Shown here: positions 10,001-18,103 of the stretch, piece after piece
How the letters are laid out: each line of letters begins with the position of its first letter
Numbering within the stretch: position 1 is the first letter of the stretch
Assembly: GCA_949752735.1 (NCBI GenBank)
Contig: OX457043.1
Span: forward strand, 44,634,263 to 44,698,262
Direction of reading: 5' to 3'
DNA from: Lumbricus terrestris
Taxonomy: Eukaryota > Annelida > Clitellata > Crassiclitellata > Lumbricidae
DNA length: 64,000 nucleotides
Notes under the pieces: generated by a model
Database searches by the model: none
Told to the model about the DNA's origin: nothing
Seen by the model: only the letters and a program-made list of their open reading frames with translations
Program-made: the position numbers and the translations under genes

Positions 10001-11591
10001 AAACGGACATACACCTAAAGATCTTAGGCAGCTGCGAGAATCAGTGACTATAAACACAGACAACGCAGAGAAATTGCAATTCGCAGGGGACGCGCTTTAC
10101 ACATCAACAGACGTCGTACGTGTGCTAAACGCTAATCATGTGACAGACTTATCGAAGCTAAAACTAAAACTACCTTTGGCGGTTCGAAGATATCCTCAAC
10201 CCACGCGCCCTAAAAAATCGTCAGAAAAAGAAATTTGGAAGGTCTGGAACGAAACAGACTTTCTTTGCCTCAACAGACGCGTAAGCAAACTGAAGCCACC
10301 AATTCAACTCTTCATTGATCGTTTGGCCGACGGTATAAAAGAAAAGGACTGGCGATTTGAGTGTCAACCGATTTTAGTGGGAAGTGCAGATGAAGAAACA
10401 AAAGCTGTCATTTCAGCAGACTTTGATTTCAACTTCAAACTAATTAAATTTAGTCAACTTTGTGATGTGTTTCCACATCCACAGGGTCCGAATGGATATT
10501 TTCAACTGAGACAAAAGAGTGGATACACAAGAAGGAGGCAGAGTGATGGCGACTTTGACTGCTTCTTCAACCTGGATGAGTGCTTACTGACTAAAGAAGT
10601 CAATTCTAGATTCCAGATTATTTTAGAAGACGTCTTGCAAGATCATAATTTCTGGCAACATGAACATATTTTCGAATGGAACTATACAGCCTCATTAGAG
10701 CCAGCTGGTCTGTGTAAGACTGTGAGGCTAAGAATGATTAATCCCATTGAGGACGGCGAGAGTGACTTTCTTTTTGTTGATTTATCAATTGACATAGTTG
10801 CTTGTATTCAAATGGAGAATTCAAGTTTAGAAGACCCACAGTCAGTTGACATAAACCCAGCAGGGAAGGTAGGCTGTTGTACTTTGGTCTTTGATCGGCC
10901 ACGTTTTGATCCATCCAAGCCACATAGACCTCATTCTGTCTTTTCCGATACATATTGCAGAATTTCGTTTGCTCCATTAGAAAGTCGAATCATTAGAGAG
11001 AGTTCATCTTTAATAAAGGCAGCATACATTGTTTGCAAACTTATGCTTTGCAATCTTTCAGGGACTACTTATCAATTGAAGACGTCCCTTCTCTTTTGCA
11101 TGGAGGCTCTAAAGATCCGAGAGGAATTTGAGAAAAAGGTTGAAGACAAAATTACGCCAAGGGACCTGGTCTTCTGGGTCGAGAGGGTCATGTTTTGCTT
11201 TATCGAGTTTTCTCGACATGACGTTTATCCATGTTACTTCATGCCGTCATTCAGGCAGCGAGTTGTAGAACTGAATCAATCGCATCTGCGAATCGAAGCG
11301 GACGATGTAGACTCTTCCTCGGGGTCTGAGATTTATTTAAGATACTCTACGTTCTTGGACATGTATCTTGATTTATGTCCACACGATGCAATGGTCGATT
11401 TTCCTATAATTCAAGACTGGTTCTACTTAAAAGAAGGAAGTTTTCTTGCGAATCAAGACTCGAGGTGGGAGAAATTTTATTGGGAAGAATTTATCAGAAA
11501 GTTAGCATCACGTAGGCTAGTCTCAACGTTTGAACAAAAAGATGAAGAGAATATTGCGCAAGAGGAATTGACATCGATCGAGCGGCAGTAG
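7020..11591 (+). CDS. Ankyrin-Mab21/cGAS-like nucleotidyltransferase fusion, copy 2 (full length, single coding exon)
   Basis: 1523 residues. Order: acidic, Glu/Lys-rich probable coiled coil (about 35-75); degenerate first ankyrin unit (84-116); ankyrin repeats near 216-246 and 325-437 (TPLHLACQNGH, TPLHVAVKN); a second array at 632-738 (ETPLIFATDGG, YGFTALHAAV); more repeats at 806-830 and 920-1009 (GRTPLHYAA, GKTPLHYAE, GHTPKDL). A spine helix follows (about 1085-1115), then the nucleotidyltransferase: G1121-S1122, D1134-F-D1136, third acid D1258 (SIDIVACI). Mab-21 C-terminal elements are at about 1317 (FAPLESRIIRESS), 1348 (TYQLKTSLLF) and 1400 (YPCYFMP). From GS to the acids the spacing is 12 and 14, as in cGAS. 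No cGAS-type zinc thumb is seen. Expected role is a cytosolic second-messenger synthase; an inactive Mab-21 scaffold is the alternative. The start is the first ATG in this frame. Confidence 0.93.
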   Translation: MEEQFAVENSHTDDTLPLFDYYVTMSTESIEYSYKREIEELYKICLEDEEEKVEEKVGQEKEKEKVKDVVEEDIGVVCENDGEQGFSRLYLAVEDHDTKTVRTLLRSSVNLNELDPNKDIRSQMYATVKKLLNKNAGVASRKTFDRTSLPKIPENGHLRFAKGSLKSNADTNTVTISVKSLISSVICPTSLPITAEMDCAEIVKALTDYVGGINAVNKNGDTALHVAARNDRNALVKILLKQSEKRKVRLCLKLDLNEALPNELELSKQPSRNKVDVDQIPHNSAAHDGNFEILNTPLSHDLGVKAVSTEQATPLQVQLTAGREHAEIVQNLILNGANVNACNSAKMTPLHLACQNGHSSIVEILLDNHSTVDATKQTLKTPFYLAAENGHAYVVDVLLRRGICDFVTLDRIGTPLHVAVKNRNIEVVKVILKHSCGMYDKLATEEQKCKENANVFTETTNIMPIELAKPYGRRFSAGLVWTERRIPLEIMLDFCECTALEHAVESNQPKMVKILLSDDRYPYSEEHLGDNFRCMIDTITAIDERYRFISEMKSRNTIDIMEVLCYDIKHEMMCKNIKEIACALMTSKNFNVNHQNEYMKTLLHEVILQCRNCSNRYLVKKSRILLLQIQTLNDVLQLLLENGADFNMKNSFGETPLIFATDGGCARAIQILFNWEQKSGLKLDLDARDEYGATALIKAAETRHVSLMRLLLSHKASVNLNDYYGFTALHAAVYEPNRNWFDLHFFCSGLLKQKRDDYISEYREIFRWLEQTVDPFKTKGQLEEKLRNDMITISCKEEIVKLLLAIDELDVNAIDCRGNTPLDLAVQSSRRITSQTFKALEDRGAIRNLLKPVDEAPWEVARVDKGGRGPLHRLVISRISDSTVEDMKPIMNADIRKLDSEAMDLMVHGFILKRDNFRQSANAIDNKGRTPLHYAAPGRSVEGSVVCLWRVLLEITSNVNAVDMYGKTPLHYAEMNFQYEFLVQHGADESIKDINGHTPKDLRQLRESVTINTDNAEKLQFAGDALYTSTDVVRVLNANHVTDLSKLKLKLPLAVRRYPQPTRPKKSSEKEIWKVWNETDFLCLNRRVSKLKPPIQLFIDRLADGIKEKDWRFECQPILVGSADEETKAVISADFDFNFKLIKFSQLCDVFPHPQGPNGYFQLRQKSGYTRRRQSDGDFDCFFNLDECLLTKEVNSRFQIILEDVLQDHNFWQHEHIFEWNYTASLEPAGLCKTVRLRMINPIEDGESDFLFVDLSIDIVACIQMENSSLEDPQSVDINPAGKVGCCTLVFDRPRFDPSKPHRPHSVFSDTYCRISFAPLESRIIRESSSLIKAAYIVCKLMLCNLSGTTYQLKTSLLFCMEALKIREEFEKKVEDKITPRDLVFWVERVMFCFIEFSRHDVYPCYFMPSFRQRVVELNQSHLRIEADDVDSSSGSEIYLRYSTFLDMYLDLCPHDAMVDFPIIQDWFYLKEGSFLANQDSRWEKFYWEEFIRKLASRRLVSTFEQKDEENIAQEELTSIERQ

Positions 11592-12172
11592 TGAGCTATC
11601 ATTGCTTTAAGCAACAATCGTGACGTCATAGGGGTCCAGGTCAAAGGTCAAGGACATTTTAATCAGTTCACTTTAATTAGGTCATGTTAATCAGGTCATA
11701 TTAATGGGGTCATGCAAATTAGGTCATATTAATTAGGTCACAGTAATTCTATTATATTAATTGATAATAATTAGAATTTAATAGAGCAATTAGTAAACCC
11801 GAATAAGCATCCGCAAGGCCCACTCCGACCAGAAATGACTCATCGGAAGCGCCGCGGGGTATTATGGGAGCGGTACTGGCTTCCACTTCTCGGCCTCCTC
11901 CCCTCCATTCCTTCAAACTTCAATTCCTCACTCTTAATCTGAACCCTAATTAGCAGCGCAAGCCTCACTCCGACCGGAAATTAATAAATTCTAATTATTA
12001 TACATTAATATAATATAATTATTATGACCTAATTAATATGTCCTAATTAGCATGACCTAATTGATATGACCGAATTAACATTGACTAATTAATGTGACCT
12101 GATCAAGATGACCTTGACCGTGACCTGGACCCCGATGACGTCACGATTGATGCCTAAAGCAATGATAGCTCA
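11592..12172. mobile_element. 581-bp palindromic MITE abutting the stop codon of copy 2
   Basis: Terminal inverted repeats of about 170 bp: TGAGCTATCATTGCTTTA at 11592 and its complement ending at 12172, continuing through CAATCGTGACGTCAT and GGTCCAGGTCA. The interior is GC-richer (CGACCRGAAATKA motifs) and non-coding. The left end directly follows the TAG of copy 2, so the insertion may have changed the gene's 3' end. Each arm holds TGACGTCA and a run of AGGTCA half-sites. A clean TSD is not evident (TA or TAG at most), so the superfamily is uncertain. Confidence 0.85.
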
Positions 12173-12495
12173 TTACTAGCGGCGTTAAGAATTATTACAA
12201 GTTTAAGAACAGAAGATTAGAAGGCAGTGTGGCTGGTGTTACTTTTTCTTGCACATGTTCAATGCAAGATAGCTGAAGCGATAAATGACAGTGACAACTC
12301 TATTTGCATCCTCCTTGATTTATCAGAATTGTTCGGTTCGCAGACCAAAGGGGTATCGCACTGTCGCTATGGGGTTAGAGGTATCGCAGATGAATGTTTT
12401 TTTCTGCTTATATTGACCAATAGCATTCATTTTATAGGACTATCGTTTATTTTAAAGACTATCTTTCCTATCCTAATAAAATTTGTGATGTCAGG
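12173..12495 (+). other. Displaced 3' flank of copy 2
   Basis: Continues the flank homologous to that of copy 1, pushed downstream by the MITE. Contains AATAAAA near 12475, a possible polyadenylation signal. The short reading frame here is conserved flank, not a supported gene. Confidence 0.6.
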
Positions 12496-13166
12496 CAATG
12501 TCTAATCTAGTCCTCTGCGTTGGGGGGCAGTGGCGGCGCCAGGATCTCAGTTTTGGGGATGAGTTCTCGCGGAGGAAATTTTCCATTTTCATTCGCGAAA
12601 ATGTCTGACGAGTTTTTTTAGTCATTATTTTGGTCGAAATCTCGTGGTGTGTTTAAATTTTTAGGGGCTAATCATTTATTTATTTCATTTTAACATGTAA
12701 AAAACTGGATGGCCTTTTTAAGGGGGGTTTTGCACCCTGTGGCGCAGCTACTGGCTGGGGGAAATTCTGGTTCCTTGGGGTCGGGTTGGAGAGGGAACAA
12801 GTTCTTTTTGGTAGGTCGGTTTAAATCTCAGAAAAGCATACCAATTTCGCAGCTGAAAAAACTGACGACCCTTTTGTCGTACGGGCAAAATCTCTTTTTA
12901 AAGTCTTTCTTTCTGTTCAACCTAAAATTTACCAATATCAACCGTACCATATTCATGCATGTCCAACTGTCCATGTATGCTTGTATATACAAGATCGGTC
13001 CATTTGTCTGTTTGGGAGAAACTGTAACATTTAGTTCTTCAGGAAGGGACAATGATTCTTATATAGGCTACATGTATAACACAACACATCGCAATTTTTC
13101 AGGGAGAAAATTCTTTTCTCGGGTGAACGCCCCACGCCACCCTTGATACGTTTAGATTAAACACTG
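12496..13166. mobile_element. CAGTGTTTAATCTAGTCC-family repeat, copy B
   Basis: Left end CAATGTCTAATCTAGTCC; right end TTTAGATTAAACACTG at 13151-13166, the inverted complement. The body matches 2419-3290 and 32133-32640 (AAAAAACTGACGACCC, CCAACTGTCCATGTAT). It is at the orthologous position to copy A and is split by a hAT-type MITE. Confidence 0.7.
12528..12753. mobile_element. hAT-type MITE (CAGTGGCGGCGCC family), nested
   Basis: Starts CAGTGGCGGCGCCAGGATCTCAG, nearly the same as the element at 16027. Its right end is a decayed complement (GGCGCAGCTACTG). The flanking octamers TTGGGGGG and GCTGGGGG match at 6 of 8 positions. Interior AAAATGTCTGACGAGTTTTTTTAGTCAT is one monomer of the minisatellite found in its relatives. 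Absent from the copy-1 flank, so inserted after duplication. Confidence 0.65.
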
Positions 13167-13974
13167 CCCTTTTACGTTTCCATTCTTGGTCCAATTGTAT
13201 CTTCAATATAATTTATGTCAGCGACTCGGCCGCTTCTTCATCTGCCCTTAAACTGCGTATTCTTTATATTCTTTATATTAAACAACCACTGCCTGCCTCA
13301 ATTACAAATCGATTATAAGCCAATTTTACCGAACCGATTATGAATTTTCAGCAGAGATGGCACCAGACATTTTCTGTGACCAAGGCTTATTACTAGGGCA
13401 GTCATATACAAGTAACTATATATATATATATATATTATATTATATTATATACAAGTAACCAATTCAGAGGACATTAATTTTTAGTCCCTACTAAATTCTC
13501 GGTAGAGCACATTATTTTCCGGCAGCCTTGTGGCAGGCCAACGACCAGGGAAAAAACTTTCATTCAGATTAGTCTACAGGCATGCCACTCGAGCGGTGGT
13601 TTTACTTAATGCATGAAAAAACTTCAGAAGATCAACTTCCGCTCGAAAATTAGGGCAAAACTATAGTATCGGGGACCGGCATATGCATGGTATCTTTGGA
13701 CAGCGCTTTCTAATGACGACACCAACCTTAACTCTAATTATAACCGACACTCGCAACGCCTAACCTGATCCTGATGTTTTCGTTATGCCAACATCGGGCC
13801 TACAAGTTTTTCAATTCAGAACATTTATTAGGAAAGACGAGAAAAACTTCTACGCATGTTACTAGAATTCTGTTAAGAATTAATCTTTGTCTGAATAGCG
13901 ATTAGAGTTTAGGCGTATATCCACGAAGCCAATAATTATGCATTCTCGAAACTCTCTTCGTTTATGGTTTCAAT
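13167..13974. other. Intergenic, no gene seen
   Basis: Unique AT-rich sequence with a short (TA)n/(TTATA)n stretch near 13418-13450. No open frame with recognisable features. Confidence 0.6.
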
Positions 13975-14954
13975 GGTGCGCTGACAAAACGGCGCAGGAC
14001 AAAACGGCGCCGACATAACAGCGCCGACAAAACGGCGCGGTAACAAAACGGCGCGGTAACAAAACGGCGCCGACATAACGGCGCAAACTGAACTAAAAAA
14101 ATGGTTTTTAGTAGTTTAATAGCAGAAGCAGCAAAAATAAATACCAATCCAACTTCCATTTAAATTTCTATTATTTTTAATCAATCCAGCTCCAATTTAA
14201 GCCAGAATGTTTTCTTCAATCCAGCTTCCATTTAAGCAAGAATATTTTCTTCAATCCAGCTTCCATTTAAGCAAGAATATTTTCTTCAATCCAGCTTCCA
14301 TTTAAGCAAGAATATTTTCTTCAATCCAGCTTCCATTTAAGCAAGAATATTTTCTTCACGCCAGCTTCCATTTAAGCAAGAATATTTTCTTCAATCCAGC
14401 TTCCATTTAAGCAAGAATATTTTCTTCACTCCAGCTTCCATTTAAGCAAAAATATTTTCTTCAATCCAGTTTCCAGTTAGGCAAGACTATTTTCTTCAAT
14501 CCAGCTTCCTTTTAAGCAAGAATATTTTATTCAATCCAGCTTCCATTTAAGCAAGACTGTTTCCATTCATCCAGCTTCCATTTAAGCAAGATTATTTTCT
14601 TCAATCCAGCTTCAATTTAATCGAAATTTTTTCCATCAATATGGATTCTATTTAAGAAAAAATTATTTTGTATCAATCCGACTTCTATTTTAAACGCATA
14701 GATGTATTCTGACTTGGGTGTGCCCCTAGTTGCCGGAATCCGTAACGACATCTCATAATCTTGAATTCGTAGTGGGTTTGCTCTTGAATAAGCAAACAAT
14801 CACTAGACGGGTATCATAATCTTTGTACTGCGCAATATTGTCGGCGCCGTTTTGTCGGGGTAGCCTGCTTTGAATTGCGCCGTTATGTCGGCGCCGTTTT
14901 GTCGGCGCCGTTATGTCGGCGCCGTTTTGTCCTGCGCCGTTTTGTTACGGCGCC
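13975..14954. mobile_element. Mutator/foldback-like non-autonomous DNA transposon with internal 35-bp tandem array
   Basis: A 9-bp TSD GGTTTCAAT lies at 13966-13974 and 14955-14963. Ends pair as GGTGCGCTGACAAAACGGCG and the complement GGCGCCGTAACAAAACGGCG, with about 64 bp of near-identical inverted repeat made of reiterated GACAAAACGGCGCC / GACATAACGGCGCC units. The centre (about 14165-14660) is a tandem array of a 35-bp unit (TCCAGCTTCCATTTAAGCAA plus GAATATTTTCTTCAA), about 13 to 14 copies, diverging rightward. The 9-bp TSD and repeated termini fit Mutator-like or foldback elements. No transposase is encoded. Confidence 0.88.
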
Positions 14955-14963
14955 GGTTTCAAT

Positions 14964-16018
14964 AGTACCATGCTGAGATTTTAGTGAATTTAGTGGGTGC
15001 ATCCCTCAGCCTGGCTGCGTTACTTACTACCCATGGATCTAGATATTAGGCTATAATTATGTAGGAACTGCTTGATACCATGGACACTGCCTCACGGATT
15101 TCGCTTTCGACAAAGGCAGCCAACTTTATATTCTGACAACTTATTGTCCTGGACACATGCACAATTATTCAATATAATATTATGCCACTATACACATTAT
15201 GCCGATTTGAACTGTCCAAAATCACTGTATAGGCTAGGCCTAAGTTATAATAATGCAACGAATGTTATATCAGTGGGCAGCCTATTATGTAGAATCTACA
15301 TCCTACTGAAAACAGTCTCTATAAATCACAGAAAACTCATAAAATGCCAAGCGCTCTATTATTTTAGATGAAATTATAATCAACTCCAAGAGCAAAACGT
15401 TGATTGAATTCCACCAACCTGCCAGACTTATACGAACCCTGCAGGAGCGAAGTGCATACATGTGCTGTAAGCTTGTGCTTGATATATTGCGGATGTCATT
15501 TCTTAATTTAGTCAATTACCCGGTACTTCAATTAATGCTGATAACAACGTCTGTTTATAGTTCAATTCAGCTCTATTACATCTATAAACACGAGTCACAC
15601 GACGCTTAGAGATAAAAGTCTGGCTATAAGGGTCAGGAACATCGTTAAAGAGTGCACACCATTCCATAGACGATATAAATCACTAATTTAACTGTATAGG
15701 TCTACTCTGTTGTTCAGGGTTATGCATGGTTATTAAAATTACATAGGAAAACTTTGTTCCGATACTGTGATACATAGTCTCCGGAGGGGAGATATAACGA
15801 TATTGCTTCATCCAGAGAAGACCATGTTTCGGTCGAGACTTTATACAATGATATCGGCTCCTTCGAGCTTAGTAAGCTTAATCGAAAACAAGGACAGCAG
15901 TTGAAGCGGATATAGCCTATAATAGGCCTACAATAAATTCCGGGACAATTTGGTACCACAATTATTATTGCCGATTCCGAGACTATCCAGGCGATTCTGA
16001 GACGGTTGGCAGTCCAAT
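14964..16018. other. Intergenic, no gene seen
   Basis: AT-rich unique sequence. Short frames overlap on both strands with no domain, signal or splice support. Confidence 0.55.
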
Positions 16019-16026
16019 AGTCTGTT

Positions 16027-16294
16027 CAGTGGCGGCGCCGGGATTTCAGTTTGGGGGGGGCTGAAGCCTCGCGGAGGAAATTTCCCATTTTTCATCCGCC
16101 GAAATTTCTGACGACCTTTTTAAGTCATCAGGCCGAAATCTCATGAACATTTCCCATTTTCACCCGCCAAAATTTCTGACGACCTTGTTTAGTCATCGGC
16201 CGAAATCTCATAAACATTTCCCACATTTTCATCCGCCGAAATTTCTGACGACATTCTTTTAGCCCCCCCTAGGTCCCCCCTAGCGCCGCCACTG
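16027..16294. mobile_element. hAT-type MITE, 268 bp, with internal minisatellite
   Basis: Perfect 8-bp TSD AGTCTGTT at 16019-16026 and 16295-16302. Termini CAGTGGCGGCGCCGGG and CTAGCGCCGCCACTG. Inside are three units of about 70 bp (TCCGCCGAAATTTCTGACGAC, then TTTTTAAGTCATC..GCCGAAATCTCA..AACATTTCCCA). The same monomer recurs as the long array at 52060-53560. Confidence 0.93.
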
Positions 16295-16975
16295 AGTCTG
16301 TTCATAAAATGGTTCTTAAGATTTGGTCGTGCTGAGAACTTAAGAAACAGATGTTAGTTGGCATTACTCCGACTTATTTATTACTGGTCACTGTTGGTGT
16401 CGTCGACACCATGGGTCGCGCGCGAAGGTGCCGTATAACCTGCCAAAAATTTCTTAACATTTTTAATATCTTCTTTACATTTTAATTTCTTCGTTTTGCT
16501 GAAAATAATTTCCATGACCGTGGCGCGACATTATACTGAAATTTTGTATAGCTGCCGCCACTACCGTCGCTGTGTTATGTTATGTATGTTATCAATTTTT
16601 TTAATCGAAAAAGTAATAGCCTCGAAGCCATTTCTCCACTGTAACTTCAGCGGCGATTAGTATTTTAGTTACATATGAAAAATTGATAACAAACCACGAA
16701 GTGGGATGACGAATGAAAATCTTCAGACCAACAAGAAGCGGGATGATTTTTCTGATATTTTTGGTGCAATAAATGCGATGATTGATGCAATTTACAGTTT
16801 GGAGGGGAGTAATGTTGAGGAGGGGGTAATTTGAAACCTTTACACCGGGGCGTCTCTGAGTATCGAGCTTGAAGGGGTGCTATAGAAACGGAGAAATAAA
16901 GAAAACGAAACTGTTTGAGAGAATGCTTGTTGCTGTTTAACGACACCATGTCTTATCAAGGATGATTATATAGTG

Positions 16976-17119
16976 TCGCCCTCCTTCTTTATCCAGACTT
17001 GGAACTGGCACTGCCAGAGTGCAAACAGTGACGAAGTTTGTTTCAGAAAGGACTCGAACCCGTGCTATAATGAGGATGCAACTTGCAAGGCGATCGCTCT
17101 AACCATTAATTTGTCACCG
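16976..17119 (-). mobile_element. tRNA-derived SINE-like sequence
   Basis: On the minus strand: TGGTTAGAGCGATCGCC (A-box-like) and GGGTTCGAGTCC (B box) spaced as in a tRNA, followed by a tail with CCAAGTCTGGATAAAGAAGGAGG. A similar tail is at about 26377-26420. The tRNA part lacks a convincing complete cloverleaf, so I call it a SINE head, not a tRNA gene. Confidence 0.55.
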
Positions 17120-17549
17120 TGTTACACTGTTACGCTTACGATTAGGTCTACAGACCTACAATCTACGTCTGTAGGATATATGCATCGCTCAATCATCAGC
17201 AATAGAACCTATCCTTTTGGCCTTCAACACGTCTAAAAGGATACATTATACTTAGTGTTTATTACACATTCGCAGACATTATTATAGAGACAATCAATAT
17301 ATTCTGTAGGACATACATAGAGACAATGTGTATAATTTTATCATGTCCCAATAATAGGCCCTATATCAATGCGAGTTAGGCTATATGTTCATTTACACCA
17401 AACTACAAACAGGCCATGCAAGTTTTTGCGTAAATAATGTATAGGCCTACATATCATTGTACAAGCTTGTACATTTTATATAATTATATTCGTATAATTA
17501 TAGACTCGTATCGTACATAGGCACGAAGAGGCAGGTACGCACACATAAA

Positions 17550-17740
17550 CTGTGTGTTTGTGCATGTGTGTGCTCGTGAATGTTTGCATGCGCATGTTTC
17601 TACGCGCGTGTCCGTGTGTGTGTGTGTGTCCGTGTGAGTGTGTGTGTGTCCGTGTGAGTGTGTGTGTGTGTGAGTGTGAGTGTGGGTGTGGGTGTAGGTG
17701 TAGGTGCGTGGGTGTATGTGCGTGTGTGTTCTGTTTACAG
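17550..17740. repeat. (GT)n-rich microsatellite
   Basis: TGTGTG runs with interspersed GA, GG and CGTG units; His-Thr or Cys-Val frames here are repeat translations. Confidence 0.9.
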
Positions 17741-17965
17741 TGACCATCGCCTTTCTCGAATATCTCATTACCATCTACTCTCTTGCATTCATTGATACGC
17801 TGTAATTCCCACCGGGCAAACAACGTCTGTATAAACATCAACACAAAGGAAATCCATTCTGGGCAAATAGATTTATATACAATTATAGCATACACACAGC
17901 TGTGTATATATTTAAGCTCCAATATAATATTTATAGTCTATACAGCAGACTACTAGAAGGGAAAC

Positions 17966-18103
17966 CTAGCGGCTACATTGTAGCTTGGCAGCGCGTCTGA
18001 GCGTTATCGGAATATTTGACAAGTCACTTGCGGGTAGACTATAGTTGTGCGCTGAAACTATGACTAGGAATCCGAGGGCAAAGAGCTCTACATAGGCTTT
18101 CAT
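17966..18103 (-). CDS. Candidate small secreted peptide (45 aa)
   Basis: From the ATG at 18103 the frame begins MKAYVELFALGFLVIVSA, a good signal-peptide pattern: short basic start, hydrophobic core, small residues at a likely cleavage before His-Asn. About 27 residues follow, with an Arg-Arg pair and one Cys, then a stop. The frame is open further upstream, but the upstream residues do not improve it. I recognise no family. A neuropeptide-like precursor or a chance frame are both possible; no promoter or poly(A) signal supports it clearly. Confidence 0.25.
   Translation of the reverse strand: MKAYVELFALGFLVIVSAHNYSLPASDLSNIPITLRRAAKLQCSR

Noticed and set aside
17051..17119. tRNA gene on the minus strand
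   Set aside because: A and B boxes are present but pairing arms are poor and a SINE-type tail follows.
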